DNA from: Stieleria sedimenti
Lineage (GTDB): Bacteria; Planctomycetota; Planctomycetia; Pirellulales; Pirellulaceae
Length of the DNA: 64,000 bases
Direction: 5' to 3'
Assembly (NCBI RefSeq): GCF_025060895.1
Contig: NZ_JANZKV010000182.1
Location: 1 to 64,000 of the forward strand
Made by a program: the position numbers and the translations under genes. This document shows positions 43,571-53,400 of the stretch, piece by piece (the first letter of the stretch is position 1; each line of letters opens with the position of its first letter). A model generated the notes under the pieces. It was not told the origin of the DNA. It did not search any database and worked only from the letters and a program-made list of their open reading frames with translations.

Positions 43571-44755
43571 ATGCCGCGAACCAAACGATCGGTGCCGGAG
43601 ATGAAGTACCACATCTCCGGCCAATCACGTGTTTTTCTCGATGGGCGATACTTCTATCTCGGTGCCCACGGCTCCGCCGAAGCCCAGGCCCGCTACGACA
43701 CGCTTGTGTCAAAGTACCTGGCCAATGGTCGGAAAGTCAGCAATGGCGTACCGACCCATCAGTGCGTCTCTGTCGTCACGGTTGAGAACGTGACGGCCGA
43801 GTATCGCCGCGAGATTGATTCGCGGGAGCAACAGCTTGGCCGATACCGACACCTCTGCACGCTGCTGGAGGATGAGTACGGCGATCTTCCGGCTGCCGAG
43901 TTTGGACCGCGTCGACTCGCCGATGTCCGCGATCTCTTGGTCGCAACGGGCAATGCTCGGAAAACGGTCAACGAGTACGTGGGGGTCATCGTCCGGATCT
44001 TCCGCTACGCCGTGTCGCGGGAGTTGATCGACGTTGACGTGTACCGGCGACTGGAGACCCTTGATCCACTCAAACGAGGGCAGACCAAAGCCAAGGAGTA
44101 CCAGGAGCGTCAGCCGGCTGACCTGGCCCTGGTCGAGGCGGCCGCCAAGTTCCTTTCGCCGCACGCAAAGACGATCATCGTGTTGCAGGTCGCTACTGGG
44201 ATGCGGCCCAAGGAAATCTTCGAGATGCGTCCATGCGACATCGACCGCAGTGGCCCGGAGTGGTTCTACCGACCGGCAAACCATAAGACCGAGTCTCACG
44301 GCGTTGTTCGGTCCGTGCCGATCGTCGGCGCGGCCAGGGCGGCGCTGACGCCTTTTCTTCTTCGCGATGCCAACTCGTTTTGTTTCAGCCCGGCCGAATC
44401 AGCCCAGTGGTTTCGGGATCAGCGGACGGCTAACCGCAAGACGAAACCGCGCCAAGGCAATACCGTTGGATCGAACCGTAAGGCCAATCCGAAACGCAAG
44501 CCGGGCGAGAAGTTCACCAAGGACTCGCTCAACCGTGCCGTGCGGCGAGCCTGCGAGAAAGCCGAGATCGAACGGTGGACCCCGTATCAGCTTCGTCACA
44601 CAGCCGCCACGGCCGTCGCTGAGGCCATCGGAATCGAGAGTGCCCGAGCCTTGCTCAGTCACCAGTCGATCAAGATGACCGAACGCTACGTGCACCGGCA
44701 GCAGGAAGAAGCCAAAGCCATCGAGGCCGCCTGGGTCGCGCCGTCGATAGGCTGA
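43571..44755 (+). CDS. Tyrosine-family site-specific integrase
   Basis: Tyrosine integrases insert mobile elements by strand exchange, often into tRNA 3' ends. This 394-aa protein has an N-terminal arm/core-binding part and a catalytic domain with Arg212 in 'ATGMRPKEI', Arg342-His343 in 'TPYQLRHTAAT', His364 in 'LLSHQS' and Tyr373 in 'TERYVHRQ'. The usual first His of the HxxR box is Tyr (YQLR), a modest departure. The ATG at 43571 follows AAAGGGG by 7 bases and is preferred to the one at 43547. Immediately downstream of tRNA-Pro, it marks the left border of a genomic island that includes the defence genes. Confidence 0.93.
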   Translation: MPRTKRSVPEMKYHISGQSRVFLDGRYFYLGAHGSAEAQARYDTLVSKYLANGRKVSNGVPTHQCVSVVTVENVTAEYRREIDSREQQLGRYRHLCTLLEDEYGDLPAAEFGPRRLADVRDLLVATGNARKTVNEYVGVIVRIFRYAVSRELIDVDVYRRLETLDPLKRGQTKAKEYQERQPADLALVEAAAKFLSPHAKTIIVLQVATGMRPKEIFEMRPCDIDRSGPEWFYRPANHKTESHGVVRSVPIVGAARAALTPFLLRDANSFCFSPAESAQWFRDQRTANRKTKPRQGNTVGSNRKANPKRKPGEKFTKDSLNRAVRRACEKAEIERWTPYQLRHTAATAVAEAIGIESARALLSHQSIKMTERYVHRQQEEAKAIEAAWVAPSIG

Positions 44756-45398
44756 TCTCACGATTCGGGCACCGATCGACCGATGAAGATTCGTCAACGG
44801 AAGATGGCATCGCTCCCGAGATGGACTCGCTGGACGTTGAGATCCAGCGGTCCGGGCCATTTCGCACCTGGTCGCAAGTAGGCGCGGGCTTCTGTGGCCG
44901 TAGTGCACACGAGACGGCCGCGGCGTGGTGATAGTTCAACGTTCACGCTGTCGAGCAATCGAGTCCCGGGGTGACGTATCTGGGGCGTCGCACTTCCACG
45001 AGCGACCAACTCATCACCGCCCACCTCGCCGATGAGATGGAGTTCCGGATCAGGTTTCGGGTTTTTTGACCCGCCAGGTGATGAGACCCCTTTCCGGAAT
45101 CCTAGTGCACTCGAGCACACGGGATCACCAGTTTTCGCCGCCTCGGTACTCGCCGTTTCGATCCAGCATCGCGTTCGTTGCATTTTTTGCACTACAACTG
45201 ATTTCCCATATCCGTTGTCAGCAATTCCCTATCGACTACGCATTTACTGATATTCTTCGCCGTTGGTGTTACCCGAATGGAACTTGGGTCGAGTAAACTC
45301 CTCTGCTGGCAATGGCGATGCCAGTTTGCGATTTGCGGAATAAGTGATACGAAGCAAGACGCAAGAATTATTTTCGGCGATCCGTTTGGGTTCCATCG
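44756..45398. other. Decayed region after the integrase
   Basis: These 643 bp carry no intact recognisable gene. An open leftward frame (44794-45192) has no start signal or family. The stretch includes the first copy of the duplicated coding remnant (45050-45185). Confidence 0.5.
45050..45185 (-). pseudogene. Duplicated coding remnant, copy 1
   Basis: Read leftward in the frame used for copy 2 this gives '...SRVLECTRIPERGLITWRVKKPET' and stops at TGA; an internal stop interrupts it further upstream. It matches copy 2 (46319-46540) over 'STRIxxRGxIxxRVKKP'. At DNA level both share GGGTTTTTTGACCC and a following AATCCTAG/GATCCTAG block. The parent family is not recognised. Confidence 0.6.
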
Positions 45399-45947
45399 GT
45401 GAAAGGCGGAGAGCAATTCACACAACTTGGAATCGAGAAGAAGCAAATCTTGATCGACAGAGAATTTAACGAGGGCGGTCGCAATTACGATGAAGCGATC
45501 GGCGAACAGCAAATCAAGCCTAGCGATTTATCGAGGACGACTACAACTGGTTGGTGGCGGTGGATCATTCTTCCCGTGGCAGCACCCGCTTCCGCAATAA
45601 TCGCAACGATTCTAATCAGTATCCTCGGCGAAGTTTCAATTCGATTGACAAACGCCTATGAAGTTAACGGCTGGGTGCACAACTATGGTTTTCCGCTAAT
45701 GGCTAGCGGAGTTTTCGGGTTCGTCTGGTGTTTTACGTCTTCCTTTGTTGCTCCGACGGGGAAAGTGCTTACTGGTGCAATAATGGCAACCGTTCTTGCT
45801 ATGATCGGAGTGTTTTTATCAGCAGTCACTTTTGCGTCTCCCGACGACTATTCGACTAGTCCGTATTTGATGGTGGCGTCCGCGATCGCGACCTTAGTCG
45901 GATCAGTAGCAGCGGTTATGCAAGTAGCGAGCTCAGAAAAACAATGA
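45399..45947 (+). CDS. Membrane protein of unknown function
   Basis: This 182-aa protein has a soluble N-terminus of about 50 residues, then roughly four hydrophobic segments (near 55-75, 92-112, 118-142 and 152-172) with a short polar C-terminus. No family is recognised. The GTG start at 45399 is the longest choice; a later start is possible. It is visibly more AT-rich than the T6SS genes, in line with the island context, and is flanked by the two copies of a duplicated remnant. Confidence 0.6.
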   Translation: MKGGEQFTQLGIEKKQILIDREFNEGGRNYDEAIGEQQIKPSDLSRTTTTGWWRWIILPVAAPASAIIATILISILGEVSIRLTNAYEVNGWVHNYGFPLMASGVFGFVWCFTSSFVAPTGKVLTGAIMATVLAMIGVFLSAVTFASPDDYSTSPYLMVASAIATLVGSVAAVMQVASSEKQ

Positions 45948-45969
45948 CCAAACTGGCCAAATCGAGAGT

Positions 45970-46095
45970 CATCTGGCTCAGCGACACCAATGTCACCGAC
46001 GACGGACTGCAGCACCTAAAGGGCTGACCAACTTGCAAAGCCTCTATCTCACCTCCACGCAAGTCGTAGACGCAGGCGTTGCCGAGCTAAAGTGA
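45970..46095 (+). pseudogene. Frameshifted leucine-rich-repeat fragment
   Basis: The first frame reads 'LSDTNVTDDGLQHLKG' and hits TGA; shifting one base gives 'LTNLQSLYLTSTQVVDAGVAELK' and then a stop. Together these are two consecutive units of the 'VTDxGLxxLxxLxxLxxLxLxxT' repeat common in planctomycete proteins. One base appears deleted at about 46023, and no upstream start or remaining repeats are present. Confidence 0.85.
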
Positions 46096-46318
46096 TCGTT
46101 GCCGAAATGCAACATCCGAAAATAGCCGTCGTCCTCATAACGGGACAATGTTTCGGCACATCGATAAATCGCCGATCACGCATCTGGTAGCTGTCATCAC
46201 TTCGCCCTTGATGCGTACACTCGGCACCTGGCTGAGCAGAATCGTGCGTCTTTGCGTTTCGGCCGGAATGACTCGCCGCTGGGTGAGTCGGTTCCTCGGC
46301 CTGTGCGGTCGATGTTCA

Positions 46319-46540
46319 CTACCGCCGTTTCCCGTACTCGGGAACGCGTTCACACAATGAGCCGTGAAGACTCTGACGCAGCGGCATCACATCGCGAAGT
46401 TCCAATTCCCAGCCGCCGTCGGGTTTTTTGACCCGGAAACCGATGGGACCCCTATCTAGGATCCTAGTGGACTCGCGTACGAGGCCGCGGCGATTTTTCC
46501 AGGTCGCCGCGATCTCAATTGCATTTATTGCGGTCCGCCT
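46319..46540 (-). pseudogene. Duplicated coding remnant, copy 2
   Basis: Read leftward this gives a clean frame '...NAIEIAATWKNRRGLVRE', 'STRILDRGPIGFRVKKPDGG', 'WELELRDVMPLRQSLHG', 'ERVPEYGKRR' and a TAG stop. No start codon with a ribosome site was found, and the DNA upstream does not extend it convincingly, so it looks like the 3' end of a lost gene. It matches copy 1 at 45050-45185. The family is not recognised. The surrounding stretch 46096-46785 holds nothing else I can support. Confidence 0.55.
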
Positions 46541-46785
46541 GCAACAAGGACGACAGCGATACGTTTGTCGGAATTGCTGGGCGGAATGTGTTGGGCGTCA
46601 GAGAGTACGTGACGTTTCTTGCCGCATTGTGGCTGGGACTTGAGACGCTTCGTCCGCTGGCGATAGCGGTCGGTATACGGATCTCCGACGAACCAAATCC
46701 CGTGTGACGCGTTGGGGTCCGTTGCGATGCCAAAGGTAATTCGCGCAATCGGTCCTGAAAAAGAAACTCCCTTTGCCACGCGGTT

Positions 46786-47139
46786 TCACCGAACTGCCTG
46801 GCTGATCGTTTCGGACGAAGCGAATCCGACTCGCGGTGCCTTCACCTCCCCATCCGCACGGCGACAACGACGCTCCTCGCCACTGGTCCAATTCAAAAAT
46901 CCTAAATACCTATCCCGGGCCCAGTGATCGCCTCCATATCCCATCTCCTTCGACACTCCCTTCCATGCCATCCCCTCGTCCAAACCCATCTCCTCCACCG
47001 ACTCATTCACCAACCTCCCAAACTCAAAATATCGACCCTCCATCAACCATCGACACTCAAATAACTTCCGACCATCCAAGCCCTCCGATTGCAATTGATA
47101 CGCCTGACTCACCACCGCGATCCGACGTACTTCACTCAT
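46786..47139 (-). CDS. Hypothetical protein, 117 aa
   Basis: The frame opens with ATG after AAGGGTTAAGAG, a reasonable ribosome site. The first ~85 residues look like protein ('LFECRWLMEGRYFEFGRLVNESVEEMGLDEGMAWKGVSKEMGYGGDHWARDRYLGFLNW'), rich in Glu, Gly, Trp and Met. The C-terminal 30 residues look less natural and may be a frameshifted or junk extension. No family is recognised. The plus strand here is almost G-free, so the composition may itself be the explanation. Confidence 0.4.
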   Translation of the reverse strand: MSEVRRIAVVSQAYQLQSEGLDGRKLFECRWLMEGRYFEFGRLVNESVEEMGLDEGMAWKGVSKEMGYGGDHWARDRYLGFLNWTSGEERRCRRADGEVKAPRVGFASSETISQAVR

Positions 47140-47169
47140 CTCTTAACCCTTGTAGGTAACAAACCACCT

Positions 47170-47236
47170 GTTCGGTCACCGAACAACTCTGATCCCACCG
47201 AACAACTTAATCGGTTCGGTCCACCGAACCACTTTT
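47170..47236. repeat. Cluster of TTCGGT/ACCGAA inverted repeats
   Basis: Within 67 bp the motif appears as TTCGGTCACCGAA (47171-47183), CACCGAACAA and GGTTCGGTCCACCGAACC (47214 on), the last a 9-bp half-site palindrome. This may be a repeated operator, a hairpin end or a mobile-element end. Confidence 0.5.
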
Positions 47237-47397
47237 GCCATCGGTGGGGGTGCCGATTCGACGTGAATGCAGCTTAAACACGGCGTCAAACGCCGAACGT
47301 GAGCCCAACGCTTCGGCGTCGGCTTCAGACAAGCCGATGTCCAACGCTGCGGAAATCCAATCGTCCTCGGTGTCTTCCTCGTTGCTCGTTTCCTTGG
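47207..47397 (-). pseudogene. C-terminal fragment of an unknown gene
   Basis: Read leftward from the junction at about 47397 the frame gives 'DTEDDWISAALDIGLSEADA', 'EALGSRSAFDAVFKLHSRRI', 'GTPTDGK' and a TAA stop, with protein-like composition, but no start: the sequence upstream is the SNase fragment on the other strand. It is therefore the 3' end of a gene cut by rearrangement. The family is not recognised. Confidence 0.5.
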
Positions 47398-47639
47398 CCA
47401 GGATTCGCTACGGCCGAACAATTGGCGAGGTCTACGCCGGCGGTCAGCGCCTCGGCGTCGATCTTGTCGCCGCTGGGCTTGCTTGGCATTACACGCAATA
47501 CGCTCCGGACGATACCGACTTGGCCAACGCAGAACGCGAAGCCAGGGAAGCCAAACGCGGCTTGTGGTCTGATCCGCGTCACGTCGCGCCGTGGGATTGG
47601 CGGAAGTTGTCGAAAGAAGAACGGGATCAACTGCGGTGA
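47398..47639 (+). pseudogene. Truncated SNase-like (thermonuclease) fragment
   Basis: The frame 'RIRYGRTIGEVYAGGQRLGVDLVAAGLAWHY', 'AEREAREAKRGLWSDPRHVAPWDWR' is the C-terminal half of a staphylococcal-nuclease-fold domain (R-YGR, LV-x-x-G-x-AW, A-x-x-x-x-GLW, PW-x-WR). The N-terminal half, with the first catalytic Arg and calcium-binding acids, is missing. Upstream codons in this frame are antisense to another gene fragment, so the two fragments were joined by a rearrangement at about 47397. Confidence 0.8.
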
Positions 47640-47795
47640 TACGTGACGCATCCCCAGACAATGAAATTGCGTGCGTTTTTGTCAAAACCCCTCCCCGTGC
47701 TTACTTCGCCCACTGCCGAGTGGTTAGATTGTTCGCATCATGTCACGAAGGGATAGCGTCTTGGCACTACAAGAGATACATCGGGAGAGATAGTG

Positions 47796-48482
47796 ATGCA
47801 GGGGATGAATCGATTAATTGCGTGCATGCTGATGCTAGTCGCTGCAACGGGAGTGGCTCAGGCGGGCATGATCGTCAACGGCGATTTTGAATCTGGAAAC
47901 ACGGGTTTCACGACTGAATACGTTTACGCTCCGACAATACAGCCATTTCCTGGGTTAAATGGCGGCGAATACAATATCGTCACTGATCCCGATCCGTACC
48001 ATTTTGCTGCTCCCAGCTACGGCGATCATACGTCCGGTAATGGCTTGATGATGATGGTCAATGCTGATCGCGGCGACAATCCAAACCTAATGGTTTGGTC
48101 GCAAACAGTGGCGGTTATTTCAAATGCTAATTATGACTTTTCGGCTTGGATATCAACTTGGGCCATAGCAGGGAATTTGAACGTTTCTCGACTTGACTTT
48201 TTGATCAACGGATCTTCGATTGGAAAGCAGACCGCCCCAAGTACAACGGCAGTTTGGGAACAGTTTTCAACTACTTGGAATTCTGGTGCAAGTACTTCTG
48301 CCCTGATTCAGATTTACGAAGTCGGTGATGAAATCGGTTTTCCTGGCGGTGGCAACGACTTCGCGTTGGACGACATCAGTTTTCGTCCCGTCAACCCCGT
48401 CCCCGAGCCAACGTCCCTCGCCATCTTCGGCGTCATGGGACTAGCAACCTTGAGTGTCCGTCGCCGACGCTGGGCACGCTAG
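47796..48482 (+). CDS. PEP-CTERM sorted exported protein, 228 aa
   Basis: PEP-CTERM proteins are exported and then processed by an exosortase. The signal peptide 'MNRLIACMLMLVAATGVAQA' is clear; the body is a beta-rich domain starting 'GMIVNGDFESGNTGF', like carbohydrate-binding-type sandwich domains. The C-terminus 'VPEPTSLAIFGVMGLATLSVRRRR' is a full PEP motif, hydrophobic helix and Arg cluster. ATG 47796 follows GGGAGAG by 8 bases. No exosortase is in the window. A second PEP-CTERM gene follows 40 bp later. Confidence 0.92.
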   Translation: MQGMNRLIACMLMLVAATGVAQAGMIVNGDFESGNTGFTTEYVYAPTIQPFPGLNGGEYNIVTDPDPYHFAAPSYGDHTSGNGLMMMVNADRGDNPNLMVWSQTVAVISNANYDFSAWISTWAIAGNLNVSRLDFLINGSSIGKQTAPSTTAVWEQFSTTWNSGASTSALIQIYEVGDEIGFPGGGNDFALDDISFRPVNPVPEPTSLAIFGVMGLATLSVRRRRWAR

Positions 48483-48522
48483 TAGCTTGAATACGAGCGA
48501 TCCACCCGAAAATCAAATAAAT

Positions 48523-49188
48523 ATGCCCAGTTTAGATCGGCTTATCTGCATCGCTGTAGCAACCCTGGTTCTGGCAATTGGCACTGCGAAGGCCGGTGTC
48601 CTCTTTGAGTACTCGGGGAGAGTTCGAAGTGTCGGCGGCACTGTCACCGATGGTTCACTTCTGCCGTTTGTCGTGGGTGACATCATCAATGGTGTCTTCT
48701 TCTTTTCTCCGCAAGGCCCGGACACGCGTCCAAGCCCGAATGAGGCTTTCTACCCCAATGCGGTTCCGGAAATGCGATTTGGCCAGATTGAAGCTGTCGG
48801 CAATCAAGTTTCGTATTCTTATTTCTTAGTCAATGCAGCAACGGGGCGGATCAATGCTTATCGCCAGGTGGGGAACGACGCTGTTTACGACAACTTCTCA
48901 TTTTTAATCGGGGCTGGAAGTGGACTTAGCCCGTTTAGTTCCCAAACCCCGGACTTCTCGAAACTTAATCTTGATGACTTTTCGGGGCAGGCCGATTTCT
49001 CGCTTCAGCGAGTCGACATCTCAACCCAAAATCCACTGCTGTTCACCGAAGTCGTCGTTGATTTGCAATCTTTGACTGTAAGTGCAGTTCCCGAACCAGA
49101 ATCGCTCTACATCTTCGGCATCGCCGCGTTGGGATTAATCGTTTGTGGACGCCGCAAGCGTTCGCCGCTTTGTCTATCCATCCGGTAA
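48523..49188 (+). CDS. PEP-CTERM sorted exported protein, 221 aa
   Basis: The signal peptide 'LDRLICIAVATLVLAIGTAKA' precedes a beta-rich body with no recognised family. The C-terminus 'VPEPESLYIFGIAALGLIVCGRRKR' is the sorting signal. ATG 48523 is used because it begins the signal peptide directly; the longer frame from 48454 overlaps the preceding gene and adds polar residues. Probably co-transcribed with the PEP-CTERM gene upstream. Confidence 0.88.
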   Translation: MPSLDRLICIAVATLVLAIGTAKAGVLFEYSGRVRSVGGTVTDGSLLPFVVGDIINGVFFFSPQGPDTRPSPNEAFYPNAVPEMRFGQIEAVGNQVSYSYFLVNAATGRINAYRQVGNDAVYDNFSFLIGAGSGLSPFSSQTPDFSKLNLDDFSGQADFSLQRVDISTQNPLLFTEVVVDLQSLTVSAVPEPESLYIFGIAALGLIVCGRRKRSPLCLSIR

Positions 49189-49234
49189 TCTGACGCGGAA
49201 ACGACCGTCGTAAAAGTACCCGGCGTTGCCGTCC

Positions 49235-50323
49235 TCACTGGACCGACTCGCTATCTACCGTAAGTACCGAAGCGACTCGATACGCCGCCCGCTTTGCCTG
49301 CATTCGCGCCACTTTCCCCTCCGCCACGAAGTAGTCCGCTGAAAGTTTGAGTTTCGGCAATCTCGCCGTCGCCCCACGGGACGCCGCAATCACCGGGCCG
49401 GTCACTTCGTCGGTGTAAACATGACTGCGGCCGTACTCCCGTGATTCCGTAAGCCACGTTTCCGGCAACAACCACTTTTCGCCGCCCTGCTTCGCTTCTG
49501 ACGCCAGTTTGCTTCTAACGTCTCCAAGTTCAGCCACACGCCGCCGAACGTCACCGGCGCTCGCACGGTTGCCAAGAAGACGATCCCACGCCGCGTGGAG
49601 GTTGCCACCGCCGCCAAGTCGAATCCCGTTTGCACCGCGGTCACCGTCGTCGAAGCATGGAGCGTACAGCGAGCCCGCGTGACAGGGTTGGTGCCCGTCG
49701 GCAAACAGGTGCAGGATCCAACAGAGTGCGACGGCCCGTTCTGACTTCGGCTGTGACTCATCCCGGAACACACGCACGCAGAGCGTTGCTGCTTGGCCGA
49801 TGCAGAGATCTTCTGTTTTCCATCGTCGCATCAGCCGGGAGCGGTCCTGGAGCATCTGGTGGCTTCTCGTCGCCCAGCACGAGTGTCGCGCCCAACTGGT
49901 AGTGCCACGTCGGGCGATCATCGTCCGTGCCTCGGAGCCTGGCCAATCCCACCTCGCAAATGGTCCGTTTGATACTGGATGTCGAATTGCTTCGGACGCT
50001 GAATGGGCTGGATCGGTCCGACGGTGTCGCTCACAAGCAATTCGTTGGCCAACGTCCAACACTGGGTGAAGGTCCATGCATCCAACCTGCGAATGGGACT
50101 TCAACTCCTCCAACCGGTGCATCATCGCGTTCGTACTCCGGACGCCGTAGATGCCGCAACCGATTGACGATGCGGTTTTTGCGAGGTGATTGAAGTGCCG
50201 CCACATCGACTCCCCTTGTACCTCCCTGCGCGGCCTTCGGCACTCGCATTTCAGACCGCTTGCCGAACGCACCTTAACTGTCCACGGTTGCTGGCTCGGG
50301 TCGTTATTCTGCCGCGGACGCAT
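49235..50323 (-). pseudogene. Frameshifted S1/P1-nuclease-like gene
   Basis: The C-terminal frame has 'SERAVALCWILHLFADGHQPCHAG', 'GGNLHAAWDRLLG' and 'LKLSADYFVAEGKVARMQAKRAAYRV', typical of zinc-dependent S1/P1 nucleases. The part of the fold that should precede it ('RPTWHYQLGATLVLGDEKPPDAPGPLPADATMENRRSLH') lies in a different frame at about 49780-49930. The open frame of the full ORF upstream of ~49790 is therefore not the ancestral one. At least one frameshift near 49770-49800 separates them, and an N-terminal leader with the first zinc ligand is not found. A sequencing error would be the alternative. Confidence 0.7.
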
Positions 50324-50420
50324 ATCACGGCTTTCCGTCTGCTAGAATATTTTGAAAGCGTTTTCCGCGATCGTCCGGTCGATGATTCCGCGCGTAGGAA
50401 GACAAGCGAGAATGACCTGA

Positions 50421-53400
50421 CTAGATGGACGCCTCACGGCGCGTTTCCGTAAAGCAGTCTTGCTTTATTTCTTCAAGAAAACTCTTGGCCTCGTTCACCA
50501 AAAGGTTCTTCTTCAAGAGCTCCTTTGCGAGACGTGCCCCATAGACACGAATACTCACCCTACGCTCAACGCTCGTCTGAGACTCGAGGTCGTACCGTGT
50601 CTCACTTGCCAACCGATTAATTGTGGTTCTAAGTCCGGCGATTTCTTCTTGAGTTAGATCCCAGTCGGTAACGTCCAATAGCTCCGACATCGCATTGATA
50701 TGAAGGGTTAAATTCGGCTCCGACAAAAGTGTGATCGATGTAGCGAGAAGATTTTCAAGCGACCTTGCCCTCTTAAGACTACCGTGCGATGCCAACTCGG
50801 CCCAGCGAACGATCCCAGAACAGGCTTGCCAGGCAATATCAGGGTCAGTCGAAACAAATGCCTCACGCAGCAACCGCTCTCCCTCTCGCGGTGTCATCAA
50901 CTTATGCTGAACCTGCCATGGAACAAGGCGAACAACACAGAAGCCAGCTTCGGACACGGATCGGATTTGTTTTTCCGCTTCATCTAAAACTGACTTTTCA
51001 AGTTCGGTGGCCCCCAGAACTGTTTCCGAAACGAATAGTTGCCACTCGCGAAGGGCCAGTCGCCTTGCGCGTGGACCGTTGTGTGCCATGTCTAGGAAAA
51101 CGCTAGACGTGTTACGCTGTTCTTCTATGGCCGCTTTCACCGAATCAACCCAGGACTCTGTCCGAGCAAGCAGTTTAATCAACTCATCTGCGGACCAGGA
51201 GATCGAGCGTCGTGCGTTTTTCGTGGAACGCCCATGATTAGAAGATCTCGCCACGTTGGCCCAGTACGAAAGATCTGCGGCATCCTCACGCAACAGATAG
51301 GCTTCACGGTAGAGTTTATCCTCGTCCACGGCATCTGCTTTGGGCAGCCCTAGGATGAGTGAATTAAAACAGCCTGTATCCTTCGGAAAGCCCTGCTCAT
51401 CAACTTTTTCGAACAACGCATCTCGAAACATGCTTTGCTGATCTGAATCCAGCAGTCCTTCGGACCATAGGCTGACAACCCTGAGGACAAGATTCTTCCG
51501 GTGTCTTGGTTCGGCCGTTCTAATCATTTGGATAAGCGGAGCCAACGATTCGTTTAGCTTTCGCTTGTCCACTACGTTTACAGCATTCTCGGCGAGCACT
51601 TCTGTTGGGTCATACCAGCTATTCGGTGCAGGTCGGTCAAATTTCGCGTTTGGATCGAAGGCGACTGGCAACGCCAAGATCTGCAATAGCCAATCCGCGG
51701 CAGTTGCCTTGTCTAAGCACCCAGCCAAACGCCGGATGAGAATCTTGATAGTTCCATTGATTCCCGGACGCACCCATACCTGAGGTTCTCCCGTCAACGG
51801 AAAAGCAATTTTTGCAAGCTCTTTAGTTCTCGAATCGTCAATTCGAACGACAAGCTGAGAAAGCAGCGTTGCATTGAACACAACTCTTCGTTCGTGCCAC
51901 TGATTCTCGAAATTGCGTTCTTCGCATGGAACCAATGTTCTTTTTAACGCGACCCTAAAGTCCGCAAGAGAGCGATCGAAGACTGAATGAACTTGCTGGT
52001 CATTCATCCTGGATAGTGTTGATCGATCAAAAAAGGCCTCGGCCAGTCGCTTGTTGAGACTCCGGCAAACAAGCCCCGACGCGCGATCGAGCGAGTTGTT
52101 GCCGATCGTCTTTGAAGCCGTCTCTACAACGCTTTCAAGGACATTCAGCAGCACAGTGTCATGAATTGTAATAGGAAGTCCCACATCTTCGATAAAACGA
52201 ATGGCCGACTCGCATTCCCGCACTAGCTGATCGTCGTGACTGGCGTCTTCAGGCTCCACAAATCCAAGTTCAAATCCGTCAGTATCGCCAGGCGGTACAT
52301 GTGTTTTTGAAGCAAATTTAAGCAGATCACGAATTTCTCGCAACTCATCGCGACAGTCGCAACCGAACGGTTTTAATTCATGAAGTCTCAGTTCCAGATC
52401 ACCGTCATGAACGTGTTCGCTACTCCGTTGAGCCAATTCGGCATTTTCTTCCTCACCGCGTTCCAGATAACTCTTAACCGAATCGGCTGAACGACTTTCG
52501 CTGCTTCGGTCGATTGAAACCGTGCCCCGCTCATCAGCTACGTCCGATTTCGGATTCCTCGACCTATCGGACTTACGCCACCAATTGACGTAGATCATTA
52601 GGTTCAAGGCCATGCCCTCAATCGAAATTGGCTCGTAACAAAACTCCCCAACCAACTGTTGTTTGTTCAACCCGTCAACCAGTCGCGTAATCAAAACGGC
52701 CGCTTCCTCAATCATCGCCAGTTCCATGAGCAGCCCGCACTTCCGAATCGTCCACACTGGCGATGCTGATTTGGTGTCCCAAGATTGCAACGATTGCCTG
52801 GCGTCGTTCGATCGAAGTTGTGATATCGCAAGAAGAATACGTTGATGCTCGATAAAGTGCCGGTCGTCTTCCGTCGCGATCCGATCGCAACGAACTTGTT
52901 CACAAAGTGTCGCGAAACGCTCGTCATCGCCCACCTCACGGGCATGGCGAGCCATTTCACAACGAACTTGGACAACCGCACGACGCAATTCCGATTTGCG
53001 AATGCTGGTAGACTTCGATTCATGCTTGAATTCAAAGCACTCTTTCACGTCGTCGGGTTCGTAACGTTTTAGACTGATGTTGTCCAGCAAAGGCCAGACA
53101 GTTCTGGACGCGAAGTTGTGGGTAATCGTGTGTCGGCATGTCGACAATCGCCACAAGGCCTCTGACACAAAAAGTAGACGTTGTTCCTCGGAAAGTTTTT
53201 TGAAGCCAGTGTTCATCGCTTTTTGCACGACCATCTCCGTGCCACTCCCAAGTGTTCGCGCAGCTCGTGCATGGAGAACCTTCCAGCCGCGATATTCCAT
53301 TCGATTGCGACGCCATTGCAAAGCATTGGCAACAAGATCGGTATTCCTAAAACCTGAGCTCTCCTTAAATGGATGCGAATTCGCCGCGTCGATGGACACA

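Noticed and set aside
44794-45192. 132-aa leftward gene after the integrase
   Set aside because: No ribosome site or family; its N-terminal part overlaps the duplicated remnant in a different frame.
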